Below are positions 31,692-37,948 of a DNA stretch of 37,948 nt, piece after piece. The notes under the pieces were generated by a model, which did not search any database, was not told the origin of the DNA, and was given only the letters and a program-made list of their open reading frames with translations. Source of the stretch: Anaerotignum sp. (GTDB lineage Bacteria > Bacillota > Clostridia > Lachnospirales > Anaerotignaceae). Both the position numbers and the translations under genes were made by a program. Numbering within the stretch: position 1 is the first letter of the stretch; each line of letters opens with the position of its first letter. The stretch spans positions 1-37,948 of the forward strand of contig NZ_JAFUMA010000086.1 in assembly GCF_017483025.1 (NCBI RefSeq). Reading direction: 5' to 3'.

Positions 31692-31730
31692 GCGTAAAAA
31701 ACAGTTGGGGCAAAGATTGGAGGAGAGAAA

Positions 31731-32969
31731 ATGAAGGTAAGAGGCAGGATGATGCTTTTGCTTACGCTGGTCGTGGCGGTCGTACTCAGTATGCTTTCCT
31801 ATAAAGGTATTGGGACGGAAAAGAAACTGAGCGTGCATCAGATCGAGCAGGGGCTGGATCTGAGCGGCGGTGTAGATATTGTCTATGAAGCAGATAAGGA
31901 AACCGTAACAGATGCAGAAATGAAGGCCGCTATCTCTCTTTTGCAGGGCAGACTGGATTGGAATGGCTGGACAGAAGCGGAGGTCGCAAAAGAAGGGGAC
32001 AAGCGTATCCGTGTGCAGATCCCAGGGGTGGAAAATGCGGAAGAAGCTATTCAGCAGATCGGCCAGACGGCTCAGCTTTCCTTTGTGGATGAAGCCGGGA
32101 ATATCCTGCTGACGGGGGATATGGTGAAGGATGCTTCCAAGCAGGTAGGCGCAGTGGATGTCAATAGTCCTTCTCAGCCTTACGTTGCGCTGGAATTCAA
32201 TGAAGAAGGAAAAAAGCTTTTTGCAGAAGCTACAAAAAATAATATTGGCAAGGTGATTTATATCGTTATGGACGATGAGATCATCAGCGCACCTACAGTA
32301 CAGACAGCGATTACCGATGGACAGGCTATGATCACCGGGCAGTTTGGCGGGGAAGAAGCGGAAGAGCTGGCTTCTCTGATCCGTGCAGGTTCTTTGCCCT
32401 TCGATCTGAACGTGGTCCAGATGAAAAATGTAGGCGCAAGACTGGGGGCAGATGCCCTTTCTACAGGCATCAAAGCCGGCATCGTTGGTATTGCGCTGGT
32501 ACTGGCCTATATGTTGTTCAGTTATAAGCTGCTGGGCTTTGCGGCGGACTGGGCGTTGGTTATCTACGTAGGTTTGGAACTGGTGGCCCTGAGCCTCTTC
32601 CGTGTGACACTGACTCTGCCCGGTATTGCGGGTATCGTTCTTTCCGCAGGTATGGCGGTAGATGCCAATATCGTTATTTTCGAACGACTGAAGGAAGAAC
32701 TGGTGATAGGGAAAACATTGCGCGTTGCCATTAAAAACGGCTTCAAACGGGCGACACCTGCCATTCTGGATGGGAATGTGACGACCCTGATTGCGGCGGC
32801 TGTGCTGTTTTTCCTGGGCAGTGGTACAGTAAAAGGCTTTGCCACTACATTGATGATCGGTATCATCATTTCCATGTTTACGGCACTGGTCATTACCCAT
32901 GTGATCGTAAAAGGGATGATGCTGGCAGGCATTCACAATCCGAAATATTATGGTTTGAGATTGAAATAA
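31731..32969 (+). CDS. secD: protein translocase subunit SecD
   Basis: SecD with SecF uses the proton or sodium gradient to help pull proteins through SecYEG. The 412-residue protein has the first membrane helix, the conserved GLDLSGGVDIVYE motif, a periplasmic-type P1 domain (residues 45-240), and the membrane domain with GIVLSAGMAVDANIVIFERLKEE and the closing ITHVIVKG segment. It is short compared with E. coli SecD but normal for clostridia. TTGGAGGAGAG precedes the ATG. secF follows after 12 bases. The leader contains a terminator-like hairpin. Confidence 0.97.
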   Translation: MKVRGRMMLLLTLVVAVVLSMLSYKGIGTEKKLSVHQIEQGLDLSGGVDIVYEADKETVTDAEMKAAISLLQGRLDWNGWTEAEVAKEGDKRIRVQIPGVENAEEAIQQIGQTAQLSFVDEAGNILLTGDMVKDASKQVGAVDVNSPSQPYVALEFNEEGKKLFAEATKNNIGKVIYIVMDDEIISAPTVQTAITDGQAMITGQFGGEEAEELASLIRAGSLPFDLNVVQMKNVGARLGADALSTGIKAGIVGIALVLAYMLFSYKLLGFAADWALVIYVGLELVALSLFRVTLTLPGIAGIVLSAGMAVDANIVIFERLKEELVIGKTLRVAIKNGFKRATPAILDGNVTTLIAAAVLFFLGSGTVKGFATTLMIGIIISMFTALVITHVIVKGMMLAGIHNPKYYGLRLK

Positions 32970-32981
32970 GGGGGTGGGGAA

Positions 32982-33866
32982 ATGAAAGTGATCGAAAACA
33001 GAAAGAAATTTTTTATCCTTTCCCTGCTTATCATCTGCATCGGCTTTGGTTTTATGTTTGCCAATGCTAAGGCGGGCAGAGGGGCTCTTAATTGGGATGT
33101 GGAGTTTACCGGCGGTACTTCTATGGAAATCGATATGGGCGGCGAATATGATCTGGCGGAATTGGAAGAGATCATCATCGAAGCAACAGACCAGCAAAGT
33201 CCCCAGATCCAGCAGATCATCGGCACAAATGCAGTGGAGATCAAGTTGCAGTCCATCGACAGCCCTACCAGAGTGGCTTTGCTGAATGGCATCTGGAAGA
33301 TTTATCCCTCTGCAGAGGTGACAGAGGCCAATGATATCAGCGGCACAGTCAGCGGTGAAATGCAGCAGGCGGCTATCAAGGCCACTCTGATTGCCGCAGT
33401 TGCTATGCTGATTTATATTTCCATCCGCTTCAAAGATTTTCGCGCAGGCGGCAGCGCGATCCTTGCGCTGATCCATGATGTGCTTGTGGTTCTGGCGGCC
33501 TATGCCATCTTCCGTATTCCGGTCAATAACGCTTTTATTGCTGTAGTGCTGACGATCCTGGGGTATTCCGTCAATTCCACTATCGTTATTTTTGACCGTA
33601 TCCGTGAAAATAAAGATAACTTCAAACCAAACCAGATGGCAGAACGTATTGATAAAAGCATCGGCCAGACATTGGCCCGCTCCATCAACACATCCCTGAC
33701 TACATTATTTACCATCGGCGCGATTTATTTCCTTGGGGTGCCTTCTATTAAGGAATTTGCACTGCCCATGATGGTAGGTATCATCGCAGGGGCCTATTCT
33801 TCTATTTGTATTTCCGGTTCTATCTGGTACACTTTATTGCCAAAGGCGGAAAAGACAACAAAATAA
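32982..33866 (+). CDS. secF: protein translocase subunit SecF
   Basis: The 294-residue SecF pairs with SecD in the membrane. Visible are the first helix, VEFTGGTSMEI (the D/E-F-T-G-G-T signature), the small extracytoplasmic domain, and the membrane domain with LIHDVLVVLAAYAIF, LGYSVNSTIVIFDRIREN and RSINTSLTTLFTI. AGGGGGTGGGG lies before the ATG. It ends the operon at a strong terminator. Confidence 0.97.
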   Translation: MKVIENRKKFFILSLLIICIGFGFMFANAKAGRGALNWDVEFTGGTSMEIDMGGEYDLAELEEIIIEATDQQSPQIQQIIGTNAVEIKLQSIDSPTRVALLNGIWKIYPSAEVTEANDISGTVSGEMQQAAIKATLIAAVAMLIYISIRFKDFRAGGSAILALIHDVLVVLAAYAIFRIPVNNAFIAVVLTILGYSVNSTIVIFDRIRENKDNFKPNQMAERIDKSIGQTLARSINTSLTTLFTIGAIYFLGVPSIKEFALPMMVGIIAGAYSSICISGSIWYTLLPKAEKTTK

Positions 33867-33874
33867 AATCATCC

Positions 33875-33906
33875 AACGACATTGGGTTTTCCAATGTCGT
33901 TTTTTA
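33875..33906 (+). terminator. intrinsic terminator of secDF
   Basis: An 11-bp perfect stem (33875-33885 with 33891-33901), loop GTTTT, runs into T's nine bases after the secF stop. Confidence 0.94.
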
Positions 33907-33915
33907 TGTTATAGT
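33907..33915 (+). promoter_or_regulatory. extended -10 promoter of recJ
   Basis: TGTTATAGT is an extended -10 element that abuts the T-run of the secDF terminator, 33 bases before the recJ start. The -35 position falls within the terminator stem and is poor. Confidence 0.5.
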
Positions 33916-33948
33916 AAAACAATATGAAAAAAGAAAGGAGGAAATCGA

Positions 33949-35724
33949 ATGAAACGCTGGCTTTTGAAGCGAACAAAAGTAAATACAGCAGAAATGGCGA
34001 AGGAGCTGGGCATCCGTCAGGCAACGGCGACGGTCCTTGCCAACAGGGAATTGTATTCCCGCAAGGAAGCACGGGATTTCCTCTATGGCGGGGAGGGAAC
34101 TTTTGGTGACCCTGCTCTGATGAAAGATATGGAAAAAGGTATTTTTCTCATTGCTGATGCGATACAGAAGGGAAAGAAAATCGCCGTTTACGGGGATTAT
34201 GATGTGGATGGCGTCATGAGTACCTCCATCCTCTATCAGACCATCACCCGATGCGGTGGTAAGGCTGTTTTTTATGTGCCCCATCGCCAGAAGGAAGGCT
34301 ATGGGCTGAGTCTACAGGCGGTGGAAAGCCTTTCTGCGGAAGGGGTGGATGTGCTGTTTACCTGCGATAACGGCATTGCCGCTATTCAGGAGATCGCTTT
34401 GGCGAAGGAAAAAAGGATGACTGTTGTGGTTCTCGACCACCACGAGCCCGGCTTCAAGGGAGAAGGAGAGGAACGCAGAGACATCCTGCCTAAGGCCGAT
34501 GCTATCATCGACCCCAAGCAGAGAGACTGCGGCTACCCCTTCAAGCATATGTGTGCCGGGGGCCTTTCCTATAAATTTGCAAGACTGCTGTTGCAGGAGT
34601 TCTGCATCAAAGATGAAAAACTGGAAAAACAGCTGGTTTCCTTTGCAGCCATTGCCACCGTCTGCGATATCGTAGATTTGCTGGGCGAAAACCGTGCCAT
34701 CGTGCGGGCTGGCCTGCCAGAGATACAGAAAACAGAAAATATTGGTATGCGCGTCCTCATCCAGGAAGCGGGCCTTTCCGATAAAGTCATTTCCGATTAT
34801 CATATCGGTTTCATCATTGGCCCCTGCATCAACGCCACAGGCCGTCTGGAAAGCGGCAGACAGGCGGTGGAGCTCTTCTGTGCCGAGGATGAAAAAGGGG
34901 CAAGGGAACGGGCGAAGAATCTCGTCAAGTTAAACGAAGAACGCAAACAGCTGACGGAAGAAGCCGCCGAACGGGCGGCCATCGCTGTAGAAGAAACAGA
35001 CGCCCTGAAGGATAAGGTACTGGTGCTGTATGACCCTGAAATTCATGAAAGCATCGCCGGTATTGTAGCAGGGCGCATCAAGGATAGATATTACCACCCG
35101 ACCATCCTCATCACAGGCAGCGAAGATGGGGCGAAAGGCTCCGGCAGAAGCATCGAAGGGTATCATCTTTTTGAGGCTCTCTTTGCCAACAGAGACCTGT
35201 TCACCCGCTTTGGCGGACACGCCATGGCGGCGGGGTTGTCTTTGCCTGTAGAAAATATCGATATTTTAAGAAAACGGCTGAATGAAGCATGTCCCTTGAC
35301 CGATGCACAGATGATCCCTGTTTTGCGCATTGAAAAATCTCTTTCCTTTGCGGAAATCGACTTGGGTCTGGCCAAGGAATTGAAGGCGCTGGCGCCTTTT
35401 GGCAAGGGGAATCCTTCTCCCTTGTTCGGTTCCAAGGGCATCCATGTGGACAGGCTGGATTTAATCGGAAAAAATAAGGATATCCTGCGGCTGACCCTTT
35501 CGGAACCCCAAAGCGGCACCCGCCTTTCCGCTATTTCCTTTGACGGCTATGAGCAACTGCAGGAAATGCTGAAAGAATTGTATCCTGTCGAAGAATGTGA
35601 TAAAATAATAAGAAGTGGGCAGCTGCCGAAACTGGTGGATATCGTCTATAGCGTGGATATCAACAGCTATAATGGCAGGAGCAATGTGCAATTGATGATC
35701 AAGGATTTCCGATTTGCAAATTAA
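33949..35724 (+). CDS. recJ: single-stranded-DNA-specific exonuclease RecJ
   Basis: RecJ degrades single-stranded DNA 5' to 3' in recombination and mismatch repair. The 591-residue protein has the DHH phosphoesterase motifs: VYGDYDVDGV (Asp 83, 85, 87), FTCDNG, VVLDHH (163-165) and PCINATGRL, then the DHHA1 part with SIAGIVAGRIKDRY, GSGRSIEGYHL and RFGGHAMAAGLSL, and a C-terminal OB-like domain. AAAGGAGG lies before the ATG. The length is that of short clostridial RecJ. apt follows after 11 bases, as in many relatives. Confidence 0.96.
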   Translation: MKRWLLKRTKVNTAEMAKELGIRQATATVLANRELYSRKEARDFLYGGEGTFGDPALMKDMEKGIFLIADAIQKGKKIAVYGDYDVDGVMSTSILYQTITRCGGKAVFYVPHRQKEGYGLSLQAVESLSAEGVDVLFTCDNGIAAIQEIALAKEKRMTVVVLDHHEPGFKGEGEERRDILPKADAIIDPKQRDCGYPFKHMCAGGLSYKFARLLLQEFCIKDEKLEKQLVSFAAIATVCDIVDLLGENRAIVRAGLPEIQKTENIGMRVLIQEAGLSDKVISDYHIGFIIGPCINATGRLESGRQAVELFCAEDEKGARERAKNLVKLNEERKQLTEEAAERAAIAVEETDALKDKVLVLYDPEIHESIAGIVAGRIKDRYYHPTILITGSEDGAKGSGRSIEGYHLFEALFANRDLFTRFGGHAMAAGLSLPVENIDILRKRLNEACPLTDAQMIPVLRIEKSLSFAEIDLGLAKELKALAPFGKGNPSPLFGSKGIHVDRLDLIGKNKDILRLTLSEPQSGTRLSAISFDGYEQLQEMLKELYPVEECDKIIRSGQLPKLVDIVYSVDINSYNGRSNVQLMIKDFRFAN

Positions 35725-35735
35725 GGAGGATACAT

Positions 35736-36248
35736 ATGGATTTAAAAGATAAAATCAGATCGATTGAAAACTACCCTCAGGAAGGTGTTATTTTCCGCGA
35801 TATCACAACACTGCTGAAGGATGCAGAAGGCATGAAGGCAGCCATTGATGAAATGACAGCAAAACTGAAAGATGTGGATTTTGACGTGGTTCTGGGCCCC
35901 GAATCCAGAGGCTTCATTTTCGGTATGCCCGTTGCTTATAATATGGGCAAAGGCTTCGTTCCTGTGCGTAAAGCCGGCAAACTGCCTGCGGAAGTGGTAA
36001 GCAAGGAATATGCCCTGGAATACGGCACAGCAACCATCGAAATGCACAAGGATGCCATCCAGCCCGGCCAGAAAGTAGTCATCGTGGATGACCTGATGGC
36101 AACAGGCGGCACAGCGAAGGCCATCATCGAAATGGTCGAAGAGATCGGCGCGGAAGTGGCTGCTCTGGTATTTTTGATCGAACTGGATTTCCTGGAAGGC
36201 AGAAAGGTTCTGCCCGGCTACAGAATCGAATCCGTTATCCATTACTAA
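35736..36248 (+). CDS. apt: adenine phosphoribosyltransferase
   Basis: Apt salvages adenine to AMP with PRPP in the cytoplasm. The 170-residue protein is typical: YPQEGVIFRDITTLLKD at the start, GPESRGFIFGMPVAY, FVPVRKAGKLPAEV, the flexible loop SKEYALEYGTATIEMHKD, and the PRPP motif VVIVDDLMATGGTAKA. TAAGGAGGA precedes the ATG, and the gene is coupled to recJ by an 11-base gap. In many clostridia relA comes next; here a terminator and a transporter follow. Confidence 0.97.
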   Translation: MDLKDKIRSIENYPQEGVIFRDITTLLKDAEGMKAAIDEMTAKLKDVDFDVVLGPESRGFIFGMPVAYNMGKGFVPVRKAGKLPAEVVSKEYALEYGTATIEMHKDAIQPGQKVVIVDDLMATGGTAKAIIEMVEEIGAEVAALVFLIELDFLEGRKVLPGYRIESVIHY

Positions 36249-36257
36249 TGAAAAAAT

Positions 36258-36284
36258 AGAGGGGGTCTTTGCCCCCCTTCTTTT
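36258..36284 (+). terminator. intrinsic terminator after apt
   Basis: AGAGGGGG (36258-36265) pairs with the CCCCCTT part of 36272-36279 around TCTTTG and is followed by CTTTT. It ends just before the transporter start. Confidence 0.75.
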
Positions 36285-36302
36285 ATGAAAAAGAGGTATA
36301 TT

Positions 36303-37241
36303 ATGTACGGACAGTTTTTTATGCTCTTCGGGCTCATTCTGGTAGGGTATTACTGTAATAAGAAAAATTATCTGACTCTGGAAACCAATAAAAACATGGG
36401 AAATATGGTCATGCATGTGACCATCCCTGCTATGCTCATCACCACCATCTCCGGCATCGAGATCACCGATCAGGTGCTCAAGGGCTTCTTTGCCTCTGCG
36501 GCAGGGCAGGCGGGGATGATGATCGGGTTCGGTTTTCTGATGCGCTTTTATGGCAGATGGCGGAAACTGGACGGTCGTTTGCTTCCCATGCTGGACTTGA
36601 CCACAGGCTCTTTGAATACAGGCTTCATCGGCCTGCCTGTTACTATGATCTTCTTTGGCGAAGCAGGCATCATCTATATGTCTGCGGGGGTTTTGGCGCT
36701 GAATCTGTATCTTTGGACCTATGGCGTGTATATCATTTCTGATAAAAAAGAATCAAACCCCGTGGCTGTGGGCAAGACCTTCCTGAAGGGTGCCATCAAT
36801 CCAAATTGCATTTCCATCCTGCTTGGGCTTGCGCTGACCATGACCCGCGCCATTGAATGGGTGCCTGAAATGGTGGTAGGCTTCCTGACGAAGGTGGGCG
36901 ATCTGTCGACGCCTTTGTCTCTGATTTACATTGGTGCTCTGGCAGGGGGCAGTGGCATCAGTCATTTGTTCAAGGAAAAGCTGGCGCTGGAGATCAGCTT
37001 GGTGAAGATGATTTTGATGCCTGCACTGGCGATCCTCACGATGTATTTCATCCCTGCGGATGGGCTGACGAAGTCTGTGTTCCTGCTTTCCATCTGTATG
37101 CCATCGGCGGTAGTTGTGCCTATGATGGTGGGGAAATATGGCTATGGGGAAAAATTATCCTCCGATATTGTCCTTTGGACCACATTTATTTCCATGCTGA
37201 CCATCCCTCTCAGTGTTACACTGGCAAATTTCCTCTACTGA
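36303..37241 (+). CDS. AEC (auxin efflux carrier) family transporter
   Basis: The 312-residue protein has about ten membrane segments in two similar halves, as in AEC transporters: MVMHVTIPAMLITTISG, then GSLNTGFIGLPVTMIFFG, NPNCISILLGLALT, STPLSLIYIGALAGGS, and near the end SICMPSAVVVPMMVGKYG. Bacterial members export or take up small organic acids such as malate; the substrate cannot be told here. AAGAGGT 6 bases upstream favours ATG 36303 over ATG 36285, which has no binding site. No clear terminator lies between it and the rplS promoter. Confidence 0.9.
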   Translation: MYGQFFMLFGLILVGYYCNKKNYLTLETNKNMGNMVMHVTIPAMLITTISGIEITDQVLKGFFASAAGQAGMMIGFGFLMRFYGRWRKLDGRLLPMLDLTTGSLNTGFIGLPVTMIFFGEAGIIYMSAGVLALNLYLWTYGVYIISDKKESNPVAVGKTFLKGAINPNCISILLGLALTMTRAIEWVPEMVVGFLTKVGDLSTPLSLIYIGALAGGSGISHLFKEKLALEISLVKMILMPALAILTMYFIPADGLTKSVFLLSICMPSAVVVPMMVGKYGYGEKLSSDIVLWTTFISMLTIPLSVTLANFLY

Positions 37242-37291
37242 AAAACAGATGCAAAGTCTGAAAAAACCTTGAAATTTCGCGAAAAAAGTGC

Positions 37292-37320
37292 TTGCAATAC
37301 ACCTGGATGCGTGGTATAAT
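37292..37320 (+). promoter_or_regulatory. strong sigma-A promoter of rplS
   Basis: TTGCAA (37292-37297), a 17-base spacer and perfect TATAAT (37315-37320) with TGG before it. Confidence 0.9.
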
Positions 37321-37335
37321 CTTTCATGTTGATTA

Positions 37336-37380
37336 CGGACGGTCCAATGCCGCATCAAGGGGATGAGGCAAGAACGTCTA
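37336..37380 (+). ncRNA. L19-leader-like structure before rplS
   Basis: The leader folds into an outer helix GACG/CGTC (37338-37341 with 37375-37378) enclosing a hairpin TGCC-CATC/GATG-GGCA (37348-37370, with bulges). Position and size fit the L19 leader known from Firmicutes. I assign it by position and structure, not by a model search. Confidence 0.55.
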
Positions 37381-37402
37381 AGGTGTATAAGGAGGAAATA
37401 CA

Positions 37403-37747
37403 ATGGATATCATCAGAGAACTGGAAAAAGAACAGCTGAAAAGCGAAGTAACTCCTTTTAACGTTGGCGACACAGTACGTGTATATGCTAAAGTAGTAGA
37501 AGGTACAAGAGAAAGACTGCAGATGTTCGAAGGCGTTGTTATCAAAAGACAGGGCGGCGGCATCAGAGAAACTTTCACAGTAAGACGTATCGCTTCCGGC
37601 GTTGGCGTTGAAAGAACATGGCCTGTGCACTCTCCCAGAATCGACCGTATCGAAGTTGTTAGACGCGGTATCGTAAGACGTGCGAAACTGTTCTACCTGA
37701 GAGACAAAGTTGGTAAAGCAGCTAAGGTTAAAGAAGTACTGAGATAA
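37403..37747 (+). CDS. rplS: 50S ribosomal protein L19
   Basis: L19 lies at the subunit interface and helps form bridges B6 and B8. The 114-residue sequence is canonical: [74 protein letters not shown], and [34 protein letters not shown] precedes the ATG. It has a strong promoter, a structured leader and a terminator, with the next gene starting 122 bases later. Confidence 0.98.
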   Translation: MDIIRELEKEQLKSEVTPFNVGDTVRVYAKVVEGTRERLQMFEGVVIKRQGGGIRETFTVRRIASGVGVERTWPVHSPRIDRIEVVRRGIVRRAKLFYLRDKVGKAAKVKEVLR

Positions 37748-37768
37748 TTTGTACTGGAACGAGAAAAA

Positions 37769-37805
37769 GCAGTCTCGATGAACAAGTTTCATCGAGACTT
37801 TTTTC
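37769..37805 (+). terminator. intrinsic terminator after rplS
   Basis: A 12-bp perfect stem (37771-37782 with 37788-37799) is followed by six T's, about 23 bases after the rplS stop. Confidence 0.94.
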
Positions 37806-37869
37806 GTGAGGGGCAGAAATGCTTCTGCCTTTGACGAAAGAAGTCGTTTGCAAAAAGGAGGTCTTTCAA

Positions 37870-37948
37870 ATGGAAAATGAAGAACTGAAACAGGAAGAAC
37901 AACTGGAAACAGCGGAACAGACAAATAGCAAAAAAAAGGAAAAGAAGG
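37870..37948 (+). CDS. start of an unidentified gene, by context probably signal peptidase I (lepB); cut by window end
   Basis: An ATG at 37870 with AAAGGAGG 8-15 bases upstream opens a frame that runs off the window. The 26 visible residues (MENEELKQEEQLETAEQ, then NSKKKEKK) are very polar and end in lysines, like the cytoplasmic tail before the membrane helix of some clostridial signal peptidases. rplS followed by lepB is a common order in Firmicutes. Nothing catalytic is visible, so the identity is inference. Confidence 0.6.
   Translation, partial: MENEELKQEEQLETAEQTNSKKKEKK

Noticed and set aside
1..37948. Search for tRNA, rRNA, CRISPR repeats, transposases, integrases, phage genes or attachment sites
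   Set aside because: None seen; gaps between genes are short and are filled by promoters, leaders and terminators.

Overview
The window is a chromosomal housekeeping stretch from a Gram-positive anaerobe, most likely a member of the Clostridia and probably Lachnospirales-like. The pointers are RNase Y and an RNase E/G protein together, an AddB-type helicase-nuclease instead of RecBCD, a ribosomal protein L27 with a cleavable N-terminal extension encoded next to the Prp protease, a TIGR04086-type membrane protein beside separate secD and secF genes, the YmfF/YmfH peptidase-like pair, strong AGGAGG-type ribosome binding sites and sigma-A promoters of TTGACA/TATAAT type. The genus cannot be fixed from sequence alone. 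I see no rRNA, tRNA, insertion sequence, prophage or CRISPR array. No gene-free stretch exceeds 300 bases.

Layout. 1-2184: end of ruvA, ruvB, a small unknown gene and a PNPOx-fold protein in one plus-strand run, closed by a two-way terminator shared with addB (2203-5604, minus). 5737-7091: a membrane-anchored FMN-binding-like protein, then an M23 metallopeptidase gene broken by a frameshift. 7156-10373: RNase E/G and RNase Y, each with an unusual leader or start. 10476-11675: a small unknown protein and a GNAT acetyltransferase with a leader containing a mini-frame and an inverted repeat. 11781-14692: recX translationally joined to a large TPR protein. 14698-17141: the rplU-prp-rpmA operon with an L21-type leader, then obgE, which ends early at an in-frame stop. 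17233-17892 (minus): YczE/YitT-family membrane protein. 18067-21421: ymfF-ymfH-lgt. 21560-24809: an Uup-like ABC-F ATPase and a CNNM/CorC-type protein. 24894-28400: a divergent pair, a thioredoxin-fold lipoprotein versus a two-component system, separated by OmpR-type repeats. 28579-31016: a large lipoprotein and a convergent PHP phosphoesterase. 31061-33866: TIGR04086 protein, secD and secF, with an attenuator-like leader. 33949-37241: recJ, apt and an AEC transporter. 37292-end: rplS with an L19-type leader and the start of a gene that by context is probably lepB.

Many genes serve DNA repair and recombination (ruvAB, addB, recX, recJ), RNA decay (RNase E/G, RNase Y), ribosome production (L21, L27, Prp, ObgE, L19, Uup-like), and protein export or lipoprotein maturation (SecDF, Lgt). 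The points most worth a second look are the apparent nonsense change in obgE, the C5-tract frameshift in the M23 gene, the secDF leader, the hairpin over the RNase E/G ribosome binding site, the direct repeats upstream of the response regulator, and the odd start region of RNase Y.
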